Source: Sinomicrobium oceani (lineage in GTDB: Bacteria; Bacteroidota; Bacteroidia; Flavobacteriales; Flavobacteriaceae). From it: 64,000 nucleotides of DNA. The notes beneath the pieces were generated by a model, which saw only the letters and a list, made by a program, of their open reading frames with translations, searched no databases and had not been told where the DNA came from. The position numbers were made by a program, and so were the translations under genes. Shown here piece after piece: positions 27,119 to 36,341 of the stretch (position 1 is the first letter of the stretch; each line of letters starts with the position of its first letter). The stretch lies in contig NZ_FPJE01000007.1 of the NCBI RefSeq assembly GCF_900119185.1, forward strand, positions 62,001 to 126,000. The letters are read 5' to 3'.

Positions 27119-28081
27119 ATGGAAATAAAACCGGAAATTGCCGAAAGGATACATCAGTTAGAAGCCAAATACAAAAATTCCGGTCAGGATCTTGGGGCCT
27201 ATCTCGACGGCCTGTTGCACCAGCGTTATCTCACGTATTGGGATTATATTCACCTCGACACCCTGCTCAGCCTTCAAATACCGCGAACCCATTTTCCCGA
27301 TGAAGAGATCTTCATCATGTATCACCAGATTACCGAGTTGTACTTTAAACTCATTATCCACGAACAGAAACAGATCATTGATGATAAGCTTCAGACCGCT
27401 TCTTTCTTTATTACAAAGATCGATCGTATCAATCGGTATTTCAAGGCCCTCATCACTTCGTTTGAAGTGATGATCAACGGCATGGAGCCCGAGCAGTTTC
27501 TGCAATACCGCATGTCGCTTCTACCTGCAAGCGGATTCCAGTCTGCACAATACCGCATGATCGAATTGTACGCTACTCCACTCGAAAACCTGGTCCATTC
27601 TTCGGTAAGACACCTGTATGACGAAGGCACCCCCATGGATACGCTATATGAAAATATCTATTGGAAAAAAGGAGCCACTGATAAGGATACCGGAGAAAAA
27701 ACGCTAACGCTGAAACAATTCGAATATCGATATACCCCAAGGTTTATGCGTATTGCCAACGAAGTAAAAAACAGTACTATATACCAGAAATATCAGCAGC
27801 TTCCCGGGAGAGAAAAAGAAAACCCCGCGCTTACAGAAGCCATGAAAGCGCTGGACGTCAACGCCAATGTCAACTGGCCATTGATGCACCTGGGATCGGC
27901 ATACCGATACCTGAGAAAAGATAATAACACCATAGAGGCCTCGGGTGGAACAAATTGGAGAGATTATTTACCTCCAAGTTTTCAGAAAGTCATCTTTTTT
28001 CCTGAAATTTGGAACCGGGAAGAAAAATCCGACTGGGGGAAAGAATGGGTAGCACATATGTTTAATCCGGAAAACAAATAA
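27119..28081 (+). CDS. kynA: Tryptophan 2,3-dioxygenase
   Basis: The start chosen is ATG 27119 (MEIKPEIAERIHQLEAKYKN), giving 320 aa. Typical segments are YLTYWDYIHLDTLLSLQIPR, EEIFIMYHQITELYFKLIIHE (heme-pocket Tyr/His region) and QFLQYRMSLLPASGFQSAQY. Heme-iron enzymes of this family open the indole ring of tryptophan to N-formylkynurenine. It lies between the DUF3108 gene (4-nt gap) and the M23 lipoprotein gene (5-nt gap). No other kynurenine-pathway gene is in the window. Confidence 0.94.
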   Translation: MEIKPEIAERIHQLEAKYKNSGQDLGAYLDGLLHQRYLTYWDYIHLDTLLSLQIPRTHFPDEEIFIMYHQITELYFKLIIHEQKQIIDDKLQTASFFITKIDRINRYFKALITSFEVMINGMEPEQFLQYRMSLLPASGFQSAQYRMIELYATPLENLVHSSVRHLYDEGTPMDTLYENIYWKKGATDKDTGEKTLTLKQFEYRYTPRFMRIANEVKNSTIYQKYQQLPGREKENPALTEAMKALDVNANVNWPLMHLGSAYRYLRKDNNTIEASGGTNWRDYLPPSFQKVIFFPEIWNREEKSDWGKEWVAHMFNPENK

Positions 28082-28086
28082 GTTTA

Positions 28087-29355
28087 ATGCTCAAGAAGGT
28101 ACTTTTAGTTGCACTGGCTATTACCGTCGTAGCCTGCAAAAAGGAAAAAGAAGAGGAAAGCGCTGTAAAAACAGCTCAAAGAGAAGTATTAAAGCCCATC
28201 GAAATCAAAGAGTTTGGTTTTAATCTCAACAACTACATCGTTCGCAGGGACACCATAAAGTCGGGAGACAGTTTTGGTGAGATTCTCGCAAAAAACAACA
28301 TCGACTACGCCAAAGTGTACAAGATAGCCGAAATAGCCAAAGACACCTTCGATATCGTCAGGGGGCTACGCGTCGGAAAACCATACACCCTGCTATGCAG
28401 CAAAGACTCCCTGCAGACTCCGGAATGTTTTATCTATCAACCCAATAGTGTGGATTATGTAGTGATCCGTTTTGCAGATTCCATACAGGCATACAAGGAG
28501 AAGAAACCGGTGACCATCGTAGAACGGGAAGCCTCCGGAGTCATAACCAGCTCGCTTTCCGAAGCGATCATATCCAAGAACATAGATTACCAGGTGGCAT
28601 ACGACCTCTCTAACATTTACGCATGGACCGTAGACTTCTTCCGGCTGCAACGCGGTGACCGGTTTAAGGTCATTTACGAAGAAAAGTATATAGACGATAC
28701 CATCTATGCCGGTATAGGCAACCTCAAAGCCGCCTATTTTGAGCATAATAACAAGCCTTTTTATTCTTTTAAATTCCAGACCGATTCCGTAAATGGCATC
28801 AGTGATTATTACGACCATGAAGCCAATACGCTGCGAAGGGCATTCCTGAAAGCCCCGCTGGAGTACAGCCGGATTTCTTCCCGCTATACCATGAGACGTT
28901 TTCATCCCGTTCAAAAACGATGGAAATCACACCTCGGTACAGACTACGCCGCACCGCACGGAACCCCTATAAAAGCAACCGCCAACGGTACGGTAACCAA
29001 ATCCGGGTACACTTCCGGAAACGGAAACTATGTAAAACTCCGTCACAACAGCACTTACGAAACACAATACCTACACATGTCGAAAAGGGCCGTAAAAGTT
29101 GGACAGCATGTAACACAGGGACAAGTTATAGGATACGTAGGGAGTACCGGACTCGCTACCGGGCCTCATGTTTGCTACCGGTTCTGGAAAAACGGAAAAC
29201 AGGTGGACCCTTACAAGCAGGACCTGCCATCTGCGGAACCCATCAGAAAAGAACTCAAAGAAGGATACCTCGCCTATATAAGACCTTTACAGTTACGATT
29301 GGACAGCATACTGTTTGACGACGAACAGGAAGAATTCATTACTTCTGCGGAGTAG
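28087..29355 (+). CDS. M23-family murein endopeptidase-like lipoprotein
   Basis: A 422-aa lipoprotein (signal VLLVALAITVVAC, lipid Cys near residue 17). An OapA/LysM-like N-terminal region (about 45-130, RRDTIKSGDSFGEILAKNNI) precedes the LytM domain (about 275-370). That domain has KSHLGTDYAAPHGTPIKATA, TQYLHMS and LATGPHVCYRFWKNGKQVD. The usual final HxH is HVC here, so one canonical zinc His is replaced by Cys. It probably trims peptidoglycan cross-links in the periplasm. It is the third gene of the DUF3108/kynA run. Confidence 0.9.
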   Translation: MLKKVLLVALAITVVACKKEKEEESAVKTAQREVLKPIEIKEFGFNLNNYIVRRDTIKSGDSFGEILAKNNIDYAKVYKIAEIAKDTFDIVRGLRVGKPYTLLCSKDSLQTPECFIYQPNSVDYVVIRFADSIQAYKEKKPVTIVEREASGVITSSLSEAIISKNIDYQVAYDLSNIYAWTVDFFRLQRGDRFKVIYEEKYIDDTIYAGIGNLKAAYFEHNNKPFYSFKFQTDSVNGISDYYDHEANTLRRAFLKAPLEYSRISSRYTMRRFHPVQKRWKSHLGTDYAAPHGTPIKATANGTVTKSGYTSGNGNYVKLRHNSTYETQYLHMSKRAVKVGQHVTQGQVIGYVGSTGLATGPHVCYRFWKNGKQVDPYKQDLPSAEPIRKELKEGYLAYIRPLQLRLDSILFDDEQEEFITSAE

Positions 29356-29397
29356 TGGGGTGATAAATAGCTGCGGATAAACAAACTTTCTGCTATT

Positions 29398-29426
29398 GTG
29401 AGATCCCTCCTAAAGTCGGAATGACA
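29398..29426. repeat. Inverted-repeat flank, left of the GIY-YIG gene
   Basis: The sequence gagatccctc followed by taaagtcggaatgac is the reverse-type form of a dispersed repeat whose other member lies at 29793-29822. The inner ends read gaatgac here and gtcattc there, so the pair is inverted around the GIY-YIG gene. Confidence 0.55.
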
Positions 29427-29456
29427 TGATTATGAACAACTAAAAATGCATCCTCT

Positions 29457-29765
29457 GTGAAAACGCTGCGAAGTCATAATTACTATGTATACATTCTGAC
29501 TAACAGAAAAAAAACAGTCCTTTACATAGGTGTCACCAACAACTTAAAAACACGCCTTTATTACCACAAGAACACAGACACCAATAGTACGGCCTTTACA
29601 GCAAGGTACAGATGCTTTTATTTAATCTATTGGGAACATTTCGATTCTATCATAAAAGCGATAAAAAGAGAAAAGGAGCTGAAAGGATGGCGAAGAGAAA
29701 AAAAAGAAAACCTGATAAACAACTTCAACCCGGAATGGGAATTTTTGAATGATAAAATAGATTAA
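29457..29765 (+). CDS. Small GIY-YIG nuclease-domain protein
   Basis: A 102-aa protein, essentially one GIY-YIG domain. The motif is present as YYVYILTNRKKTVLYIGVTN, followed by LKTRLYYHK (catalytic Arg) and later AIKREKELKGWRREKKENLI (catalytic-type Glu and Lys/Arg region). The start given is GTG 29457. The domain length equals the UPF0213/URI group. The cellular role is uncertain, and these small proteins are often found near intergenic repeats. Here the gene sits between two inverted repeats. Alternative readings are a repair nuclease or a repeat-mobility factor. Confidence 0.87.
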   Translation: MKTLRSHNYYVYILTNRKKTVLYIGVTNNLKTRLYYHKNTDTNSTAFTARYRCFYLIYWEHFDSIIKAIKREKELKGWRREKKENLINNFNPEWEFLNDKID

Positions 29766-29792
29766 AACATTATGTATAAAATGCCATTACCA

Positions 29793-29822
29793 GTCATTCT
29801 GAGCGAAGCGAAGAACCTCAGC
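29793..29822. repeat. Inverted-repeat flank, right of the GIY-YIG gene
   Basis: The sequence gtcattctgagcgaagcgaa and the following gaacctcagc is a well-known dispersed intergenic repeat type. It is the inverted partner of the sequence at 29398-29426. Confidence 0.7.
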
Positions 29823-29886
29823 AAAAGCTAAAAGCATTTTTCCTGCCCACTCTATTAAAACACATTAACAAATAACAACACATAAA

Positions 29887-31530
29887 ATGCCACTACCAAA
29901 AATAAACCCTACACAAACCGAAGCCTGGAAAAAACTCACGGAACACTTTAATGCTACGGAGCATTCGGAAATGAAAGGTTATTTTAACGAAGACCCCGAA
30001 AGAGCTTCCGCTTTTACCATACAATGGAAGGACTTTTACGTTGATTATTCCAAAAACCGGATCACCGGAGAAACTACAGACCTGCTGCTCTCCCTCGCCG
30101 AAGAAGTTGGACTGAAAGAAGCCATAGGCAAATATTTTGCCGGGGACACGATCAACGAAACCGAAAAACGGGCAGTCCTTCATACGGCGCTCCGGGCAGG
30201 GAAAAATACGGATATCAAAGTAGCCGGAACCAATGTTATGCCGGAAGTATTTGCCGTTAAAAACAAGATCAAAGCCTTTTCGGAGCAGATCATCTCGGGG
30301 GCGCAAAAAGGATATACGGGCAAAGCATTCACCGATGTGGTCAACATAGGGATAGGCGGTTCCGACCTTGGTCCCGCCATGGTGACAGAGGCCCTTACCT
30401 ATTACCAAAACCATCTCCATGTACATTTTGTAAGTAATGTCGATGGTGACCACGTACACGAGACCCTGAAAAACCTGGATCCCGAAACTACACTATTCGT
30501 AATCGTTTCGAAAACGTTCACCACGCAGGAGACCCTGAGCAATGCTACAACGATTAAGAACTGGTTTTTAAAACATGCTAAACAGGAGGATGTAGCCAGG
30601 CATTTTGTAGCCGTATCTACCAATCTTCCCCAAATCGCGGCCTTCGGGATTGCCGATGACAACGTATTTCCTATGTGGGACTGGGTTGGTGGCCGCTTTT
30701 CTTTATGGAGTGCCGTAGGCCTTTCCATTGCCCTTGCCGTGGGATATGACAATTTCGACAAACTATTGCAGGGCGCCCATGCCATGGACGAACATTTCAA
30801 AACTGCAGACTTCAGAGAAAACATCCCCGTTATGCTTGGCCTTATCGCCACGTGGTACAACAACTTTTACCAGGCCGAAAGTGAAGCCATTATCCCTTAC
30901 ACCCAATACCTGAGCAGGTTTTCCGCCTATCTCCAGCAAGGTATTATGGAAAGTAACGGGAAAAGTGTGGACCGCACCGGGAACCGGGTCGATTACCAGA
31001 CAGGCAGTATTATCTGGGGAGAACCCGGAACCAATTCGCAACACGCTTTCTTTCAGCTGATCCACCAGGGGACAAAACTGATCCCGGCCGATTTTATAGG
31101 CTTTGTACATGCCCTGCACGGAGACCAGGATCATCACAATAAGCTAATGGCCAATTTCTTCGCCCAGACCGAGGCCTTACTTCAGGGCAAGACCGATGAA
31201 GAGGTCATTGCCGAACTCCAGGCTAAAAATACCGGGGAAGATGAGATCAAAGCGCTACTGCCCTTTAAGGTATTCGAAGGCAATAAGCCGACCAATACGA
31301 TCCTCGTAGACAAACTCACGCCGGAAAGCCTCGGTGCCCTCATCGCCATGTATGAACACAAGATCTTCGTACAGGGCGTCATCTGGAATATCTTCAGTTA
31401 TGATCAGTGGGGTGTGGAACTCGGCAAACAACTCGCCAATACCATCCTGAACGATATACAGAACAGCACTATGGCCCCGCATGACAGCTCTACCACTCAA
31501 TTACTGACGTACTTTAAAAACAAATCCTGA
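29887..31530 (+). CDS. pgi: Glucose-6-phosphate isomerase
   Basis: A 547-aa protein of usual length. Family signatures are visible: [60 protein letters not shown], and [20 protein letters not shown] with [20 protein letters not shown] (catalytic His region). The enzyme interconverts glucose-6-phosphate and fructose-6-phosphate in glycolysis and gluconeogenesis. It is monocistronic, with a strong terminator 35 nt downstream. Confidence 0.97.
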   Translation: MPLPKINPTQTEAWKKLTEHFNATEHSEMKGYFNEDPERASAFTIQWKDFYVDYSKNRITGETTDLLLSLAEEVGLKEAIGKYFAGDTINETEKRAVLHTALRAGKNTDIKVAGTNVMPEVFAVKNKIKAFSEQIISGAQKGYTGKAFTDVVNIGIGGSDLGPAMVTEALTYYQNHLHVHFVSNVDGDHVHETLKNLDPETTLFVIVSKTFTTQETLSNATTIKNWFLKHAKQEDVARHFVAVSTNLPQIAAFGIADDNVFPMWDWVGGRFSLWSAVGLSIALAVGYDNFDKLLQGAHAMDEHFKTADFRENIPVMLGLIATWYNNFYQAESEAIIPYTQYLSRFSAYLQQGIMESNGKSVDRTGNRVDYQTGSIIWGEPGTNSQHAFFQLIHQGTKLIPADFIGFVHALHGDQDHHNKLMANFFAQTEALLQGKTDEEVIAELQAKNTGEDEIKALLPFKVFEGNKPTNTILVDKLTPESLGALIAMYEHKIFVQGVIWNIFSYDQWGVELGKQLANTILNDIQNSTMAPHDSSTTQLLTYFKNKS

Positions 31531-31564
31531 CCCTTCGGAGTAAGCACCTGGATATCAACATCAG

Positions 31565-31597
31565 CCCCGGTTATCTTAAAATAACCGGGGTTTTTAT
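31565..31597 (+). terminator. Terminator after pgi
   Basis: The 10-bp stem ccccggttat / ataaccgggg with a six-base loop is followed by tttttat. Confidence 0.88.
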
Positions 31598-31803
31598 TTC
31601 CGGTTGTAATCCTGTTTCATAAAATACTGTTAATAAATAGGTGTAAAAATTAAATATCTGAGAACCAATCACACTGGTTTTATGGCTATTTTTGCTTTGT
31701 ATAGTTAAAGAATCGCATTGTTAAAACATTTAACATTTACTTAATGTTGAATCATTTTATAAATGTCAATTTTGCACAGCTAAATCAAATTTATTTAACA
31801 CAG

Positions 31804-34800
31804 ATGAAAACAATTTTCAATGGGTTTTTCACAGTGGTTTTCGCCCTTCTCGCGTCTACTGCTGCTATTGCACAGGTAACTACGTCCAGTATTAACGGAC
31901 AGGTTACAGATGATCTCGGTCCCCTGATGGGTGCATCCGTTGTTGCAACGCATACACCTTCCGGAACCACTTATGGGGCCGTTACCAGTGAAGATGGTCG
32001 TTATACACTGCCCGGAATGCGTGTTGGCGGACCATACACCGTAGAGGTATCCTACATGGGTTATGGCACCAATGTAACCAAAAACATAACCATCGGGCTG
32101 GGTGTATCCTTTGTCCATAATGTGGTTTTGACTGAGGAAAGCATGGAGTTAGACCAGGTGCTTGTCACCGCAAAGAGAGGAAAGTTTTCAGCTCAAAAGA
32201 CCGGAGCTGCGACCAACATCTCTAACGAGCAAATGAATGCGCTGCCAACTATCAGCAGGAGTATTGCAGACATGGCTCGTGTTTCTCCATATGCCAACGG
32301 TATGAGTATGTCCGGTGGAGATGGGCGCTCAACCAACTTTACTGTAGATGGTGCTAACTTCAACAACAACTTTGGTTTGAGTTCCAGCTTGCCAGGTGGT
32401 GGAAATCCTATTTCCTTAGACGCTATTGAAGAAGTTCAGGTCGTGGTTTCCCCATTCGATGTGCGTCAGACCAACTTTATTGGCGGAGGGATCAATGCAA
32501 TTACAAAGTCAGGAACCAATACCTTTAAAGGTTCTGCTTACACCTTGTATACCAACCAGGATATGCGCGGTAACAGAATTGGTGATACCGACTTTGGAGA
32601 ACGTCCGGAAGCCTCTACAACCACTATTGGCGCCACTTTCGGAGGACCTATTGTAAAAGATAAATTGTTCTTTTTTGTCAATGCTGAAACCGTAAAAGTA
32701 CCCGGGCAAGTAGTGAACTGGAGACCTTCTGAAGACGGAGTTGCGAACCTGGATTTGATGCGTTCACGTGCCAGTATTGCCGATATGCAGGCCGTAAAAG
32801 ACCATTTGATATCTAATTACGGTTACGATCCCGGATCCTACGACAGCTATCCTGCAGACGAAACCAATAAAAAACTGTTGATTCGTTTGGACTGGAACAT
32901 CAGCGATGCCCACAAATTGAGTGTGCGTTACAACTACACTAAAAACGAGGGATGGAACGCTACTAACGGAAACTCCACAGATGCCGGGTACCGAAACAGA
33001 AACGCGGATCGTATCTCACAATACTCCATGGCGTTCTCCAATTCTACGTACTCGATGAATAATATTGTGAACTCCATATCCTTTGATTTAAACAGTAGAT
33101 TCTCAGACAAGATTTCGAATCAGTTTTTGGCCACCTATTCTAAAATAGAAGATGCCCGTGGCACAAACTCTTCGCCTTTTCCCTTCATAGATATTATGAA
33201 CGGATTGGACGACGAAGGCAATCAGATTTTAGAGCCTTATATCTCTGCAGGTTATGAATTATTTACCTGGAATAATGCCGTAAACAACAATACGTTAACC
33301 TTCATCGACAACCTTACTTATTACGCGGACAATCACAAAATTACTGCAGGTTTGAGTTATGAGCATCAGATGGCAAACAACTCTTATATGAGAAACGGTA
33401 CCGGATATTACCGATATGCCAGTCTGGATGATTTCCTTAACCAAGCCGCTCCAAGAGATTTCGCTTTAACTTACGGCTATAACGGAGAAACGAATCCTGC
33501 TGCAGAGGTTGCTTTTAACCAGTTTGGAGCGTATCTGCAAGATGAATGGGATATAAACAGCAAATTCAAACTCTCCGTAGGACTTCGTGCAGATTATTTG
33601 AAATATGAGGATAACCTCATCAGAAACAATGCCATCTACGATTTAGATTTCGGAGGTAGACGTATAGACACAGGTCGTTGGCCGAAAGGCAATGTTCAGT
33701 TCTCGCCAAGGGCCGGATTTATCTGGGACATCAAAGGAGACCAGTCTATGAAACTCCGAGGTGGAACTGGTATCTTCTCCGGAAGATTGCCCTTGGTATT
33801 CTTCACCAATATGCCAACCAACTCCGGTATGGTACAAGGAAGTTATGCCGCTACAACTACCTATGATAGTAATGGAGTCGCCATTTCAAATCCTGTCCTG
33901 GAAGAGTTGGCAGGACCAATGATGACAGATGTAAGTGAGATGATAGATAGATTAGGATTACCTAATACCATTACCCCTGAAGATGGTGCTTTGCCACGTG
34001 ACATAAATGGTGTGGACCCTAATTTCAAAATGCCACAAGTATGGAAAACCTCTTTGGCTTTTGATTATCAAATTCCTACTGAATTCCCATTTTCAGTTAC
34101 TTTAGAAGGTATTTACACCAAAACTTTAAACGGTGTAATGCTTAAGAATTATAACCTGATGCAACCGGACGATTCCTGGAACCGTTTTAACGGACCCGAT
34201 AACCGATATATTTATCCTTCAAGTTCCGATATTTCATATCAGGACAGAGCGGCATACATGCTGTCAAACACCAGTAAAGGTTGGGGTGCAATAGGAAACA
34301 TTACGTTAAACGCCCAGCCGGTAGAAGACTTGAATTTAATGGCCTCCTATACCTATACCGAATCTAAAGAGATCTCAGGTATGCCTGGTAGTAACGCGGG
34401 TTCTGCCTATACCGGACTTATTCAGGTAGACGGACCTCACTTGCCGGCACTTCAACGTTCACAATATGTGGTACCAAGCAGGGTTATCGCTTCTGCATCC
34501 TATAGATTACCATGGTCTAATGACTTCTTAAAATCATCTACATTTGTTAGTTTGTTCTATTCCGGATATTCTCCTTACGGAAACAGCTATATCTATACTA
34601 ACGATATGAACGGAGATGGTATCGGAGCAGATTTGATCTATATTCCAAGCGGAAGAGGAGACATTAACTTCGTTAGCCAGGAGGATGAAGATGCCTTTTT
34701 CAACTTTATGGAACAGGACAGATACCTGAAAAATAACAAAGGTAAATACGCTGAAGCCTATGCAGCCCGTGCGCCCTGGGTTCACAAATTTGACCTTAGA

Positions 34801-35091
34801 TTATTGCGGGAGTATTACTTCAATATTGGTGAGTCTACAAATACCTTGCAAATTAGCTTAGACTTTATTAATGTTGGAAACCTCATCAATAGCCAATGGG
34901 GTGTCAGAAAAACAAATAACATTTCCAATAATAGTGCTATCCTAACGTATGAAGGAGTAAATGACAACAACGAGCCAACCTTCTCCTTCCCGACAGTTAG
35001 CGGAGATTACCCAACACGATCTTACGATTACAACTATAACTTTAATGAAACCTGGCAATTACAAGTAGGTGTCAGGTATAAGTTTAACTAA
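31804..35091 (+). CDS. Oar-like TonB-dependent outer-membrane receptor with carboxypeptidase-regulatory domain
   Basis: The start chosen is ATG 31804 (MKTIFNGFFTVVFALLASTA), which gives a clean signal peptide and 1095 aa. The frame is open 20 codons further upstream, without signal-like character. A carboxypeptidase-regulatory-like domain (SSINGQVTDDLGPLMGASVV) is followed by a plug beginning MELDQVLVTAKRGKFSAQKT, then a barrel ending LQVGVRYKFN. The Oar group differs from SusC: there is no SusD partner, and the plug contains SRSIADMARVSPYANGMSM and VDGANFNNNFG. The cargo is unknown; a role in large-ligand transport or adhesion is possible. It is followed by repeat copy 2. Confidence 0.93.
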   Translation: MKTIFNGFFTVVFALLASTAAIAQVTTSSINGQVTDDLGPLMGASVVATHTPSGTTYGAVTSEDGRYTLPGMRVGGPYTVEVSYMGYGTNVTKNITIGLGVSFVHNVVLTEESMELDQVLVTAKRGKFSAQKTGAATNISNEQMNALPTISRSIADMARVSPYANGMSMSGGDGRSTNFTVDGANFNNNFGLSSSLPGGGNPISLDAIEEVQVVVSPFDVRQTNFIGGGINAITKSGTNTFKGSAYTLYTNQDMRGNRIGDTDFGERPEASTTTIGATFGGPIVKDKLFFFVNAETVKVPGQVVNWRPSEDGVANLDLMRSRASIADMQAVKDHLISNYGYDPGSYDSYPADETNKKLLIRLDWNISDAHKLSVRYNYTKNEGWNATNGNSTDAGYRNRNADRISQYSMAFSNSTYSMNNIVNSISFDLNSRFSDKISNQFLATYSKIEDARGTNSSPFPFIDIMNGLDDEGNQILEPYISAGYELFTWNNAVNNNTLTFIDNLTYYADNHKITAGLSYEHQMANNSYMRNGTGYYRYASLDDFLNQAAPRDFALTYGYNGETNPAAEVAFNQFGAYLQDEWDINSKFKLSVGLRADYLKYEDNLIRNNAIYDLDFGGRRIDTGRWPKGNVQFSPRAGFIWDIKGDQSMKLRGGTGIFSGRLPLVFFTNMPTNSGMVQGSYAATTTYDSNGVAISNPVLEELAGPMMTDVSEMIDRLGLPNTITPEDGALPRDINGVDPNFKMPQVWKTSLAFDYQIPTEFPFSVTLEGIYTKTLNGVMLKNYNLMQPDDSWNRFNGPDNRYIYPSSSDISYQDRAAYMLSNTSKGWGAIGNITLNAQPVEDLNLMASYTYTESKEISGMPGSNAGSAYTGLIQVDGPHLPALQRSQYVVPSRVIASASYRLPWSNDFLKSSTFVSLFYSGYSPYGNSYIYTNDMNGDGIGADLIYIPSGRGDINFVSQEDEDAFFNFMEQDRYLKNNKGKYAEAYAARAPWVHKFDLRLLREYYFNIGESTNTLQISLDFINVGNLINSQWGVRKTNNISNNSAILTYEGVNDNNEPTFSFPTVSGDYPTRSYDYNYNFNETWQLQVGVRYKFN

Positions 35092-35108
35092 TCTCAATAT
35101 CAAAGTTT

Positions 35109-35225
35109 GAGGGTGCCTAAAAAATTTATCACTCTCTGAGATATTACGTATTTTGAGATTTTTCTCAGATTTCTATCCGAATAAAAAAGAGGCTGTCTTC
35201 ACTTTGAGACAGCCTCTCTTTTTTT
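35109..35225. repeat. 110-bp repeat element, copy 2
   Basis: This is the second copy of the element at 13029-13143, in the same orientation. Its right-hand hairpin is perfect here (gaggctgtct / agacagcctc, loop tcactttg) and ends in an eight-base T-run. It therefore acts as the likely terminator of the Oar-like gene. The left end reads gggtgcctaaaaaat. Confidence 0.82.
35188..35225 (+). terminator. Terminator formed by the right end of repeat copy 2
   Basis: The 10-bp perfect stem gaggctgtct / agacagcctc with a T-run lies about 95 nt after the Oar-like gene and 40 nt before the LanC-like gene. Confidence 0.8.
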
Positions 35226-35264
35226 ATTTCACACAATCTTTCTACCTTTAAAAAAACATGATAA

Positions 35265-36323
35265 ATGCCTCCGATCCTACAAACCATTACTGATGCTATA
35301 ATAAATTCGACTCCCGATAAAAAAGATATCTCCCTCGCTACCGGAAATTCGGGGAGAATACTTTTTCTCGCCACCTCCTATCTGAAAACAGGAGATGAAT
35401 CCTGTCATGAAAAGATAAATGAGCTCCTCGACCAAAATTTTATGATCCTGGAAAAAGAACCCCTTTCCACATCATTCCGTAACGGTCTTGTGGGCTTCGG
35501 ATGGTTATTGCAACACCTGGGAGAACACCGGTTACTGGATCAGGAAGAACTTACCGATATACTGAGGCAATTTGACCGCATCATTACCAGCGACATCCAC
35601 CAAAAAACCGGCACGTTACAAGATCTTGCGGGTTTTAATACCAGGATATTTCAAACGAGCCATTATCTTTTTCCGAGACTGAAAAAATCCGGTGATATAA
35701 AGCCTGTCCTGGAAGCAGTGGTAAATCATCTGAACCATATCATCCCGGACTTTATGAATGCCGGAAACACCCCTTTTCAAAGTCCGGAAACTGCCCCCGC
35801 TATTCTGTTTCTCTGTACATGTGTACGTTTGGGTATTCAGGAACAGAAAAGCAAAGCACTAATAACATTCATACTCGCTAACATCGTCATTTCTCTTTCC
35901 CTGTTTACCGATAAAAACACCTTTTTCCCACTCCGGGACTCTTCGGATGGGCGCACCGTAAGCCTGGATCTCAACATGGCCCACGCACTATGGGAAGCCG
36001 CGAAAATATGCAAAAACACCTATTGGAGACGACTGGCATGTATCATCCTTAAATACAACACCTATAATAAAGACAAAAATCACGACTTTTTTTATCAGTC
36101 GGGAATAGCCAGGGACCATTGGGGTATTGCTTACCGCTACCGGTATTTTTATCAAGAAACCGCTTTCAGACTCCTTGAAAAAAACAGTAACTTCTGGTGC
36201 GATACCAAGCTGCTGCCCTCTTTAAATTCCAAATACGGGGTACCGGGGCTGGAAAACGGGATCTCAGGTATCGGACTTGCCCTGATCCCCCCCATGGACC
36301 AATCACTCATCGGAATAATCTAA
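35265..36323 (+). CDS. LanC-like protein apparently lacking the zinc site
   Basis: A 352-aa helical protein with the LanC toroid repeat pattern: DISLATGNSGRILFLATSYL (21-40), FRNGLVGFGWLLQHLGEH (71-88) and YGVPGLENGISGIGLALI (324-341). LanC enzymes close lanthionine rings using a zinc ion bound by the Cys of WCYG and by Cys-His of CHG. At the aligned places this protein reads GRTVSLDLNMAHALWEAAK (229-247) and YQSGIARDHWGIAY (277-290), so all three ligands appear lost. It may bind leaders or act as a scaffold. Next come a nucleotidyltransferase gene (18-nt gap) and two GG-leader precursors. The alignment is from memory of the family, not computed. Confidence 0.75.
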   Translation: MPPILQTITDAIINSTPDKKDISLATGNSGRILFLATSYLKTGDESCHEKINELLDQNFMILEKEPLSTSFRNGLVGFGWLLQHLGEHRLLDQEELTDILRQFDRIITSDIHQKTGTLQDLAGFNTRIFQTSHYLFPRLKKSGDIKPVLEAVVNHLNHIIPDFMNAGNTPFQSPETAPAILFLCTCVRLGIQEQKSKALITFILANIVISLSLFTDKNTFFPLRDSSDGRTVSLDLNMAHALWEAAKICKNTYWRRLACIILKYNTYNKDKNHDFFYQSGIARDHWGIAYRYRYFYQETAFRLLEKNSNFWCDTKLLPSLNSKYGVPGLENGISGIGLALIPPMDQSLIGII

Positions 36324-36341
36324 ATAAAAACCAATACACCT

